Of a stretch of 64,000 nucleotides of DNA, positions 54,825-64,000 are shown one piece after another. The DNA comes from Mycobacterium parmense (GTDB lineage Bacteria > Actinomycetota > Actinomycetes > Mycobacteriales > Mycobacteriaceae): the NCBI RefSeq assembly GCF_010730575.1, contig NZ_AP022614.1, forward strand, positions 4,898,001 to 4,962,000. Direction: 5' to 3'. A program made the translations under genes and the position numbers. The notes below the pieces were generated by a model. The model was not told the origin of the DNA. It searched no databases and saw nothing but the letters and a program-made list of their open reading frames with translations. How positions within the stretch are numbered: position 1 is the stretch's first letter; each line of letters opens with the position of its first letter.

Positions 54825-55852
54825 CGGGAGGTTCCTTTCAGGCTGCCGATCGAAAGTGAGCCTCGCTCGGGAGCGAGGCCGGCGGCGGGTTTGACTGCTG
54901 ACGCTGTTGCGCGCGGTTGGGGTAGGGGCGGGGGATCGTCGAGGAAATCGACAGTAGGAGAAAAGAAGAGTCCGCCGGTGACCGCGGTCGAGAAGTCGAG
55001 AATGCGGTCGGTGTTGCCGGGTGGATCGCCGAGGAACATGTTCTCGAGCATTCTCTCCGTTACCCGCGGAGTGCGGGAGTAGCCGATGAAATACGTGCCG
55101 TATTCGCCCCTGCGGAGCTCCCCGAACGGCATGTTGTGCCGCACGATCTTCAATTCGGTGCCGTCGTCGTCGGTGATGACGTTGAGGGCGATGTGGGCGT
55201 TGGCGGGCTTCTCGTCGTCGCCGAGTTCGATGTCGTCGAACTTGGTGCGGCCGACCACCAGTTCCTGCTCGTTGACCGGCAGCGAATTCCACGACGCCAT
55301 GTCATGCACGTACTTCTGCACATGGACGTAACACGATCCCGCGAAATCGGGGTCCTCGTCGCCGACGGTGGTGGAGCTGGCGGCCAGCACGCCGCCGGGG
55401 TTTTCGGTGCCGTCGACAAAGCCCAACAGGTCGCGGTTGTCGAAATAGCGGAACCCGTGCACCTCGTCGACCACGGTGACCGCTCCGGCCATCGCCCTGA
55501 GAATCCGGTCGGCCAACTCGAAGCACACGTCGAGGCTCTCCGCGCGGATGTGGAACAACAGGTCCCCGGGCGTGGCCGGGGCGACGTGCCGCGGACCCTC
55601 GAGCGCGACGAACGGATGCAGCTCCGCGGGGCGGGGCCCCGAGAACAACCGGTCCCAGGCTCTCGAGCCGATCGAGACAACCGCGGACAGCCGCTTCGGC
55701 GGCTCCCGGAAACCGATGGCGCGCACCAGCCCGGAGACATCCTGCAGGGCTTCGTGCACCGCGGCCTCGCCGCCCTCGTCGATGGTGACCACCAGGAAGA
55801 TCGCCGCAGGCGTCAACGGCTCGAGGATGGGTTGCGGCTGGACGGGAGGCAC
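54821..55852 (-). CDS. dyp: DyP-type haem peroxidase, encapsulin cargo
   Basis: Dye-decolourising peroxidase of 343 aa corresponding to Rv0799c. The distal motif GFVDGTENP (GxxDG) carries the catalytic Asp. A His in KIVRHNMPFGELRRG is the likely proximal haem ligand, with Arg in IGYSRTPRV. The C-terminus ends GSLSIGSLKGTSR, which matches encapsulin targeting peptides, so it should be packaged in the shell encoded directly downstream. It removes peroxides and oxidises phenolic or dye-like compounds. No Tat signal is present, consistent with cytoplasmic encapsulation. Confidence 0.96.
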   Translation of the reverse strand: MPPVQPQPILEPLTPAAIFLVVTIDEGGEAAVHEALQDVSGLVRAIGFREPPKRLSAVVSIGSRAWDRLFSGPRPAELHPFVALEGPRHVAPATPGDLLFHIRAESLDVCFELADRILRAMAGAVTVVDEVHGFRYFDNRDLLGFVDGTENPGGVLAASSTTVGDEDPDFAGSCYVHVQKYVHDMASWNSLPVNEQELVVGRTKFDDIELGDDEKPANAHIALNVITDDDGTELKIVRHNMPFGELRRGEYGTYFIGYSRTPRVTERMLENMFLGDPPGNTDRILDFSTAVTGGLFFSPTVDFLDDPPPLPQPRATASAVKPAAGLAPERGSLSIGSLKGTSR

Positions 55853-56007
55853 TCTCCCGACCCTATCGTGGTGACGTCGAGCGCCGGAAGCCGAGCGGGT
55901 GACGAACCGCCGGCTCGGGTCGGGCCGTGCAGTCGCAGCGTTGGCGGTGCCGCCCGCACCAGACCCGGCCCCAACCCACCCACGCGCCGGCAGCGATGAT
56001 GGTGCGC

Positions 56008-57282
56008 ATGTCAGACGCGCCCACGAGCTCCGCCAGCGCCCGGGGCCTGTGCGACTTCATCGACGGGTCCCCGTCGCCCTTCCACGCCTGCGCCACGGCC
56101 GCGGCCCGGCTGACCGGGGCGGGGTACACCCAGCTCAGCGAGTCGCAATCCTGGCCCGGCCGGGCCGGCCGCTACTTCATCGTGCGGGCCGGATCATTGG
56201 TCGCGTGGAATTCCGACGGGCCCGAGGGCCCGTTCCGGATCATCGGTGCGCACACCGACAGCCCAAACCTACGGGTGAAGCAGCACCCGGACCGGGCGAT
56301 CGCCGGCTGGCGGGTGGTGGCGCTCGAGCCGTACGGCGGCGCGTGGCTGAACTCGTGGCTCGACCGCGACCTGGGCATCAGCGGGCGATTGTCCGTGCGG
56401 GCCGGCGGCCGCGTCGCCGATCGGCTGGTGCGGATCGATGAGCCGATCCTGCGGGTCCCGCAGCTGGCCATCCACCTCGCCGAGGATCGCCGGTCGCTGA
56501 CGCTGGACCCGCAGCGACACCTCAACGCGGTGTGGGGGAGCGGCTCCGGTCCGGCGTCGTTCCTCGGTTACGTCGCCGAGAGCGCCGCGGTGGCGCCGGC
56601 CGACGTGCTGGGCGCCGATTTGATGACGCACGACCTGACTCCGTCGCGGGTCATCGGCGCCGACGCCGGCCTGCTCAGCGCGCCCCGCCTGGACAACCAG
56701 GCCAGCTGCTATGCGGGACTGGAAGCGCTGCTCGGCGCCCAACCGCGCGGCTTCCTGCCTGTGCTGGTGCTTTTCGACCACGAGGAAGTGGGCTCGGCGT
56801 CCGATCGCGGCGCGCAGTCCAACCTGCTGGGCACTGTCCTGGAGCGGATCGTCTCGGCGGCCGGCGGGACCCGGGAGGATTTCCTGCGCCGCCTGCCGGA
56901 TTCGTTGCTGGCGTCGGCGGACATGGCGCACGCCACCCATCCCAACTACCCGGAACGGCACGAACCCAGCCACCAGATCGAGGTCAACGCCGGACCGGTG
57001 CTCAAGGTGCATCCGAATCTCCGCTATGCCACCGACGGGCACACGGCGGCGGCCTTCGCACTGGCGTGCCAGCAGGCCGGGGTGGGGTTACAGCGCTACG
57101 AGCACCGGGCGGATCTGCCGTGCGGCTCGACCATCGGCCCGCTGGCGGCGGCGCGGACCGGCATCCCCACCGTCGACGTGGGCGCCCCCCAGCTCGCGAT
57201 GCATTCCGCGCGCGAGCTGATGGGCGCGCACGATGTGGCCGCGTACTCCGCGGCGCTGGGCGCGTTCCTGGCGCCGGCCTGA
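56008..57282 (+). CDS. pepC: M18-family aminopeptidase
   Basis: Zinc aminopeptidase of 424 aa similar to Rv0800. The metal and catalytic residues lie in [13 protein letters not shown] (about residue 80), [14 protein letters not shown] and the C-terminal [12 protein letters not shown]. It removes acidic or neutral N-terminal residues from peptides in the cytoplasm. The ATG at 56008 begins [13 protein letters not shown]; starts at 55996 or 55999 are also possible. Divergent from the DyP gene across 155 bp. Confidence 0.93.
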   Translation: MSDAPTSSASARGLCDFIDGSPSPFHACATAAARLTGAGYTQLSESQSWPGRAGRYFIVRAGSLVAWNSDGPEGPFRIIGAHTDSPNLRVKQHPDRAIAGWRVVALEPYGGAWLNSWLDRDLGISGRLSVRAGGRVADRLVRIDEPILRVPQLAIHLAEDRRSLTLDPQRHLNAVWGSGSGPASFLGYVAESAAVAPADVLGADLMTHDLTPSRVIGADAGLLSAPRLDNQASCYAGLEALLGAQPRGFLPVLVLFDHEEVGSASDRGAQSNLLGTVLERIVSAAGGTREDFLRRLPDSLLASADMAHATHPNYPERHEPSHQIEVNAGPVLKVHPNLRYATDGHTAAAFALACQQAGVGLQRYEHRADLPCGSTIGPLAAARTGIPTVDVGAPQLAMHSARELMGAHDVAAYSAALGAFLAPA

Positions 57283-59661
<2,379 letters not shown>

Positions 59662-59675
59662 GTCGGCTCCGCGCG

Positions 59676-60293
59676 GTGTCCCTGGCCGCCGCGCTGGTCG
59701 GCTGGAGCTTCCTCGTCCCGCGGCTGCCGGCCCGGTCCCGGAGCCTCACCCAGGGCGTCATTGGCGGGCTGCTGGTCTGGCTGACGCGCGCGCCGCTGGG
59801 CCTGCGTCCGCCGCGGCTGTGGGCGGGGCTGCGCCTGGGCGCGGTCACCGGGGCCGCGGCGGCGATCGCTGTCGGGGGGAGCGCCCTGGTGCCACGGGTG
59901 CGGCAGTCGATGGCCGACCGCGAACCGCCGGCGCCGGCCCCGGCGTGGTTGTTGGTGCGGATACCCGTGGGCACCGTCTGGGCCGAGGAGTCCGGGTTCC
60001 GTGCGGCGCTGGGCGCCGCGGGCGCCGCCGCGTTCGGCACTCCCGCCGGGCGGCTGTTGCAGGCGGGCGCCTTCGGTCTGTCCCACATCCCGGACGCGCG
60101 CGCCACCAAGGCACCGGTGATGCCGACGGTGCTGGTCACCGGAGTCGCCGGCTGGCTCTTCGGCTGGCTGGCCGACCGCTGTGGGAGCCTCGCCGCGCCG
60201 ATCCTGGTGCACCTGGCCGTCAACGAGGCCGGCGCGATCGGCGCGCTGGCCGCGCGATCCGCCGAGCGGCGCCGCGGCGATCCGCGTCTCTGA
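59676..60293 (+). CDS. CPBP-family intramembrane metalloprotease (Rv0804-like)
   Basis: Membrane protein of 205 aa with several hydrophobic segments and the three CPBP/Abi motifs in order: EESGFR (E-E-x3-R) near residue 108, FGLSH (F-x3-H) near residue 131, and HLAVN (H-x3-N) near the C-terminus. These are the metal-binding and catalytic residues of CAAX prenyl-protease-like enzymes. Its substrate is unknown. The GTG lies 14 nt after purL, so it is probably cotranscribed, and it overlaps the terminus of the pur cluster without an obvious metabolic link. Confidence 0.88.
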   Translation: MSLAAALVGWSFLVPRLPARSRSLTQGVIGGLLVWLTRAPLGLRPPRLWAGLRLGAVTGAAAAIAVGGSALVPRVRQSMADREPPAPAPAWLLVRIPVGTVWAEESGFRAALGAAGAAAFGTPAGRLLQAGAFGLSHIPDARATKAPVMPTVLVTGVAGWLFGWLADRCGSLAAPILVHLAVNEAGAIGALAARSAERRRGDPRL

Positions 60294-60304
60294 GACCCTG
60301 AGAT

Positions 60305-60700
60305 ATGCCCGCACGCCAGAAGGTCGATCCGGCGAAGACCCGGCAGGCGGTGCTGGCCGTCGCGGACTGGCTGCGTGACGAATCCCTGCCGACGCCCGAC
60401 CGCGAGGGCCTGGCGGCGGCCGTGCGGCTCACCGCCCGCACCCTGGCCGCCGTGGCGCCCGGACGCAGCGTCGAGGTGCGCGTCCCGCCGTTCGCCGCGG
60501 TGCAGTGCATCCCCGGGCCCGCCCACGCCCGCGGCACGCCACCCAACGTCGTCGAAACCGACCCGCGGACCTGGCTGCTGCTCGCCACCGGGATGTGCTC
60601 GCCCGCGGAGGCGCGAAGCGCGGGCGCGCTGAGCCTTTCCGGCTCGCGGGCCGGTGAGATCGGACACTGGCTGCCCCTGGTCGACCTGCGGCAAATATAA
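60305..60700 (+). CDS. Sterol-carrier-family-like protein (Rv0807-like)
   Basis: Protein of 131 aa with VRLTARTLAAVAPGRSVEVRVPPFAAVQCI and RTWLLLATGMCSPAEARSAGALSLSGSRAG, the pattern of the bacterial SCP2-related or MDMPI C-terminal family. It may bind a lipid or act as a small regulatory protein; no catalytic residues are evident. It is 11 nt downstream of the CPBP gene on the same strand and upstream of purF, as Rv0807 is in M. tuberculosis. The M. tuberculosis genes Rv0805 and cpsY that lie here are absent from this window. Confidence 0.75.
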   Translation: MPARQKVDPAKTRQAVLAVADWLRDESLPTPDREGLAAAVRLTARTLAAVAPGRSVEVRVPPFAAVQCIPGPAHARGTPPNVVETDPRTWLLLATGMCSPAEARSAGALSLSGSRAGEIGHWLPLVDLRQI

Positions 60701-60832
60701 CCCTGAACTGCAGGTTTAGCTATGCGAGAACGTGATCCGTGCGCCCGACACGCCCGGGAGATTGGCTGGTGGCCCCGCAATACCCGTAGACTCCTGTACG
60801 TCACTAACCGTTCTCCGGGGAGCCGCCGAGTC

Positions 60833-62359
60833 GTGACCGTCCAGGAACCCGAGCAGGACCTCAATTCGCCTCGTGAAGAGTGTGGTGTATTCGGGGTCTG
60901 GGCCCCGGGTGAAGAAGTCGCCAAACTCACCTACTACGGCCTGTACGCGCTCCAGCACCGCGGGCAGGAGGCTGCGGGCATCGCCGTGGCGGACGGCTCG
61001 CAGGTGCTCGTCTTCAAAGATCTCGGGCTCGTCAGCCAGGTCTTCGACGAGCAAACCCTGGCGGCCATGCACGGGCACGTCGCCATCGGCCACTGCCGCT
61101 ACTCGACCACGGGCGACACGACGTGGGAGAACGCGCAGCCCGTGTTCCGCAACACCGCGGCCGGCACCGGGGTTGCGTTGGGACACAACGGGAATTTGGT
61201 CAACACCGCCGAACTCGCCGCGCGCGCCCGCGACGCGGGGCTGATCGCGCGACGGTGCCCGGCCCCGGCGACGACGGACTCGGACATCCTCGGCGCACTG
61301 CTGGCCCATGGCGCGGCCGACTCGACCCTCGAGCAGGCGGCGCTCGACCTGTTGCCCACCGTGCGCGGCGCGTTCTGCCTGACGTTCATGGACGAGAACA
61401 CGCTTTACGCGTGCCGTGACCCATACGGCGTGCGGCCGCTGTCGCTGGGCCGGCTGGACCGCGGCTGGGTGGTGGCCTCCGAAACGGCGGCGCTCGACAT
61501 CGTCGGCGCCTCGTTCGTTCGCGACATCGAGCCCGGCGAACTGCTGGCCATCGACGCCGACGGGGTGCGCTCGACGCGTTTCGCCAACCCCAGCCCCAAG
61601 GCCTGCGTCTTCGAGTACGTCTACCTGGCAAGACCGGACAGCACCATCGCCGGCCGCTCCGTGCACGCCGCCCGGGTGGAGATCGGCCGGCGGTTGGCCA
61701 GGGAGTGCCCGGTCGACGCCGATCTGGTGATCGGCGTGCCGGAATCCGGCACGCCCGCCGCGGTCGGATACGCCCAGGAGTCCGGAATCCCCTACGGCCA
61801 GGGCCTGATGAAGAACGCCTACGTCGGGCGCACGTTCATTCAGCCGTCGCAGACCATCCGCCAACTCGGTATCCGGCTCAAGCTCAACCCCCTTCGCGAG
61901 GTGATCCGCGGCAAGCGGCTCATCGTCGTCGACGATTCGATCGTGCGGGGCAACACCCAGCGCGCGCTGTTGCGGATGCTGCGCGAGGCCGGCGCCCTCG
62001 AGGTGCACGTGCGAATCGCGTCGCCACCGGTGAAGTGGCCCTGCTTCTACGGCATCGACTTCCCGTCGCCCGCCGAGCTGATCGCCAACGCGGTCGAGGA
62101 CGAGGACGAGATGCTCGAGGCGGTGCGGCACGCCATCGGCGCCGACACGCTGGGCTACATCTCGCTGCGGGGGATGGTCGCGGCCTCCGAGCAGCCGGCG
62201 TCGCGCCTGTGCACCGCCTGCTTCGACGGCAAGTACCCGATCGAGCTGCCGGGGGAGAGTGCGCTGGGCAAGAACGTCATCGAGCACATGCTGGCCAATG
62301 CCGCACGCGGGGCCGGGCTCGAGGAGCTGGTGCCCGACGAAGTACCCGTCACGCGCTGA
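60833..62359 (+). CDS. purF: Amidophosphoribosyltransferase
   Basis: First committed step of purine synthesis: PRPP + glutamine gives 5-phosphoribosylamine. It is 508 aa from the GTG at 60833. Residues 1-16 are a propeptide; autocleavage exposes Cys17 in EECGVFGVW, the glutaminase nucleophile. GHCRYSTTG and the PRPP loop VVDDSIVRGNT are clear. Four Cys of the C-terminal region could bind a 4Fe-4S cluster, as in the Bacillus-type enzyme. The ORF upstream to 60722 adds a leader without family support; GGGGAG precedes the chosen GTG. It is feedback-regulated by nucleotides in the family. Confidence 0.96.
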   Translation: MTVQEPEQDLNSPREECGVFGVWAPGEEVAKLTYYGLYALQHRGQEAAGIAVADGSQVLVFKDLGLVSQVFDEQTLAAMHGHVAIGHCRYSTTGDTTWENAQPVFRNTAAGTGVALGHNGNLVNTAELAARARDAGLIARRCPAPATTDSDILGALLAHGAADSTLEQAALDLLPTVRGAFCLTFMDENTLYACRDPYGVRPLSLGRLDRGWVVASETAALDIVGASFVRDIEPGELLAIDADGVRSTRFANPSPKACVFEYVYLARPDSTIAGRSVHAARVEIGRRLARECPVDADLVIGVPESGTPAAVGYAQESGIPYGQGLMKNAYVGRTFIQPSQTIRQLGIRLKLNPLREVIRGKRLIVVDDSIVRGNTQRALLRMLREAGALEVHVRIASPPVKWPCFYGIDFPSPAELIANAVEDEDEMLEAVRHAIGADTLGYISLRGMVAASEQPASRLCTACFDGKYPIELPGESALGKNVIEHMLANAARGAGLEELVPDEVPVTR

Positions 62360-62426
62360 CTCCGCTCGCGGTGTTCACCAGGCGTGCGAGTCCGGCCGTC
62401 GGCGCCGCCCGGTAGCCTTTATCGCG

Positions 62427-63518
62427 ATGACGGATCCCGGAAAAAGCCCCGGACGCGAGCCGGGCAGCCAGGGCATCACCTACGCGTCGGCCGGGGTGGA
62501 CATCGAGGCCGGTGACCGCGCCGTCGAGCTGTTCAAACCGCTGGCGACGAAGGCCACCCGGCCCGAGGTGCGTGGCGGGCTGGGCGGGTTCGCCGGGCTG
62601 TTCGCGTTGCGCGGCGACTACCGCGAACCTGTGCTGGCGGCCTCCACCGATGGTGTGGGCACCAAGCTGGCGGTCGCCCAGGCGATGGACAAGCACGACA
62701 CCGTCGGCCTGGACCTCGTCGCGATGGTCGTCGACGACCTGGTGGTCTGCGGTGCCGAACCCCTGTTCCTGCAGGACTACATCGCGGTGGGCCGAACGGT
62801 GCCCGAACGGGTGAGCGCGATCGTCGCCGGCATCGCCGAGGGATGCGTCCGCGCCGGCTGCGCGCTGCTCGGCGGCGAGACGGCGGAGCATCCCGGCCTG
62901 ATGGAACCCGACCACTACGACATCTCGGCCACCGGCGTCGGGGTGGTCGAGGCCGACGATGTGCTGGGGCCCGACCGCGTCAAGCCCGGCGACGCCATCA
63001 TCGCACTGGGCTCGTCCGGGCTGCATTCCAATGGATACTCGCTGGCGCGCAGCGTCCTGCTGGACATCGATCGGATGAGCCTGTCCGGTTACGTGGAGGA
63101 GTTCGGCCGCACGCTGGGGGAAGAACTCCTGGAGCCCACCCGGATCTACGCCAAGGACTGCCTGGCCCTGACCGCCGAGACCGACGTTCGGACCTTCTGT
63201 CACGTCACCGGGGGTGGGCTGGCCGGCAACCTGCAACGCGTCATCCCCAACGGGCTGGTCGCCGAGATCGACCGCGGCACATGGACGCCGGCACCCGTCT
63301 TCGCGATGATCGCCCAGCGCGGCCGCGTGACCCGCGAGGAAATGGAGAAGACGTTCAACATGGGCGTCGGGATGGTCGCCGTCGTCGCCCCGGAAGACAC
63401 CGACCGCGCGCAGGCCATGCTGACCGCGCGGCACCTCGAGTGCTGGGTGCTCGGGACCGTCGCCAAGGGCAAGGACGGGCCGCGGGCGAAACTGGTAGGA
63501 CAGCACCCGAGATTCTAA
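62427..63518 (+). CDS. purM: AIR synthetase (phosphoribosylformylglycinamidine cyclo-ligase)
   Basis: Converts FGAM to AIR with ATP, 363 aa. Landmarks are STDGVGTKLAVAQ, LDLVAMVVDDLVVCGAEPLFLQDY, ALGSSGLHSNGYSLAR and HVTGGGLAGNLQRVIP. The ATG at 62427 fits the conserved N-terminus; the frame before it is antisense or noncoding. purF ends 67 nt upstream, so the two form the purF-purM unit. A hairpin that may terminate transcription lies 3 nt after the stop. Confidence 0.97.
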   Translation: MTDPGKSPGREPGSQGITYASAGVDIEAGDRAVELFKPLATKATRPEVRGGLGGFAGLFALRGDYREPVLAASTDGVGTKLAVAQAMDKHDTVGLDLVAMVVDDLVVCGAEPLFLQDYIAVGRTVPERVSAIVAGIAEGCVRAGCALLGGETAEHPGLMEPDHYDISATGVGVVEADDVLGPDRVKPGDAIIALGSSGLHSNGYSLARSVLLDIDRMSLSGYVEEFGRTLGEELLEPTRIYAKDCLALTAETDVRTFCHVTGGGLAGNLQRVIPNGLVAEIDRGTWTPAPVFAMIAQRGRVTREEMEKTFNMGVGMVAVVAPEDTDRAQAMLTARHLECWVLGTVAKGKDGPRAKLVGQHPRF

Positions 63519-63520
63519 AA

Positions 63521-63540
63521 GGCCCGACCGGAGCCGGGCC
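63521..63540. terminator. Hairpin between convergent purM and DUF3073 genes
   Basis: GGCCCG (63521-63526), an 8-nt loop and CGGGCC (63535-63540) form a GC-rich hairpin just after the purM stop. There is no long T-run. Its position between convergent genes suits bidirectional termination. Confidence 0.5.
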
Positions 63541-63587
63541 CACGCTGTTCTGATGCCGGGCGCACCGCAGCGGAATCGAGGAGAGTG

Positions 63588-63770
63588 TCAGCGACGCCAG
63601 TCGTCGTGGTCAGCCCAGGCGTCCGGGCCGTCTTCCTCCAGTTGGTTGGCCTCGTCGGCTTCCGACCCTGACAGCTCGCGCTGAAGCCGCTGAAAGTCGG
63701 TCTGCGGGGAACTGTATTTGAGTTCTCGAGCAACCTTGGTCTGCTTTGCCTTAGCCCGGCCGCGGCCCAT
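63588..63770 (-). CDS. DUF3073 small protein (Rv0810c-like)
   Basis: Conserved actinobacterial protein of 60 aa. It starts MGRGRAKAKQTKVARELKY, a basic Lys/Arg segment that could bind nucleic acid, followed by an acidic tail (SEADEANQLEEDGPDAW). It is the DUF3073 family, of unknown function. The mRNA leader has two unusual structures: a strong hairpin at 63794-63822 and the complementary GGGGG/CCCCC pair around the ribosome-binding site just before the ATG. Confidence 0.9.
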   Translation of the reverse strand: MGRGRAKAKQTKVARELKYSSPQTDFQRLQRELSGSEADEANQLEEDGPDAWADHDDWRR

Positions 63771-63793
63771 GGGGGAACCCCCTCGCGCAATAA

Positions 63794-63822
63794 CGGAGCG
63801 GCCTAACGAGTAGGCGGCTCCG
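63794..63822 (-). promoter_or_regulatory. Leader hairpin upstream of the DUF3073 gene
   Basis: CGGAGC-G-GCCTA (63794-63805), a 5-nt loop and TAGGC-G-GCTCCG (63811-63822) form an 11-bp stem with one mismatch, 23 nt before the DUF3073 start. Downstream, GAGGGGG (the likely ribosome-binding site) can pair with the CCCCC that directly precedes the ATG. Confidence 0.5.
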
Positions 63823-63915
63823 ATCTCCTGGTGTCATATTGTCCTGCCGATAGTTTACCGTGCCTTGTGGCCAGGCGTCGGCGCCCCCTGCCCGCCGTGG
63901 CGGACTTCACCGGGA

Positions 63916-64000
63916 TTATCTCGCACCACCCCGCAACCGTTCAACGGCCAGACGTCCAGCGCCGATATGTTCCGCGGGCGGCAGCGAATCGGGGTCGATC
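63916..64000 (-). CDS. C-terminal end of a folate-binding GcvT/YgfZ-like protein, partial
   Basis: The minus strand from the window edge reads IDPDSLPPAEHIGAGRLAVE and then RLRGGAR before TAA (63916-63918). The 28-codon frame has coding character and lies where Rv0811c (a GcvT/YgfZ-type folate-binding protein) follows Rv0810c in M. tuberculosis. Only the last residues are in the window, so the identity rests mainly on context. Confidence 0.45.
   Translation of the reverse strand, partial: IDPDSLPPAEHIGAGRLAVERLRGGAR

Overview
The window is chromosomal DNA of a slow-growing Mycobacterium, probably close to the M. avium complex or a similar non-tuberculous species. The evidence is high GC in most of the window, the order phoP-phoR-HIT-adhB-ferredoxin-cyp51, and a long stretch collinear with M. 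tuberculosis Rv0756c-Rv0811c. Orthology is judged from remembered protein families and gene order; no search was run. I saw no insertion sequence, integrase, CRISPR array or phage gene.

Layout. (1) 1-7.3 kb is a lower-GC accessory block: a ubiD-ubiX pair (prenylated-FMN decarboxylation), a TetR regulator, a cytoplasmic DsbA-like protein and a UvrA2-type ABC protein whose 3' end runs into tRNA-Thr(TGT). The core genome starts at the tRNA. (2) 7.4-21.2 kb: a protein with tandem decapeptide repeats, phoP-phoR, then a leftward run (TetR, cyp123, SDR, cyp51, ferredoxin, NTF2-like protein, adhB, ketosteroid-isomerase-like protein, HIT protein). Divergent from it is the rightward aldA-SDR-dehydrogenase-CMD operon. 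(3) 21.3-43 kb: purine genes (purD, purB, purC, purSQ) interleaved with ggtA, a Tat-exported esterase, cyp126, ptrB, an EmrB exporter, a KstD-like flavoprotein and lipid acyltransferases. (4) 43.5-54 kb is a variable segment between purQ and the encapsulin gene. It holds an epimerase, a VOC gene with an internal deletion, a 5'-truncated disulfide reductase, a cupin, a HAD dehalogenase, a DUF427 protein, a quinone reductase, two paralogous TetR regulators, an Asp-nucleophile hydrolase and a MOSC-reductase-ferredoxin fusion. (5) 54-64 kb: the encapsulin/DyP nanocompartment, pepC, purL, a CPBP protease, purF, purM, a DUF3073 protein and the end of a folate-binding GcvT/YgfZ-type gene.

How the genes work together. 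purF, purD, purL/Q/S, purM, purC and purB cover most steps from PRPP to AICAR and IMP precursors, spread over 40 kb. phoPR is a global two-component regulator. The P450/ferredoxin/SDR/alcohol dehydrogenase run suggests sterol or lipid oxidation.

The most novel-looking system is at 48.5-54 kb. A palindrome TGGG-N8-CCCA occurs four times, only in intergenic DNA. In two promoters it lies in the -35/-10 spacer with its right arm overlapping the -10 box. It links the two TetR genes, the quinone reductase-DUF427 operon, the hydrolase and the MOSC-FNR-ferredoxin fusion into one probable redox/detoxification regulon.
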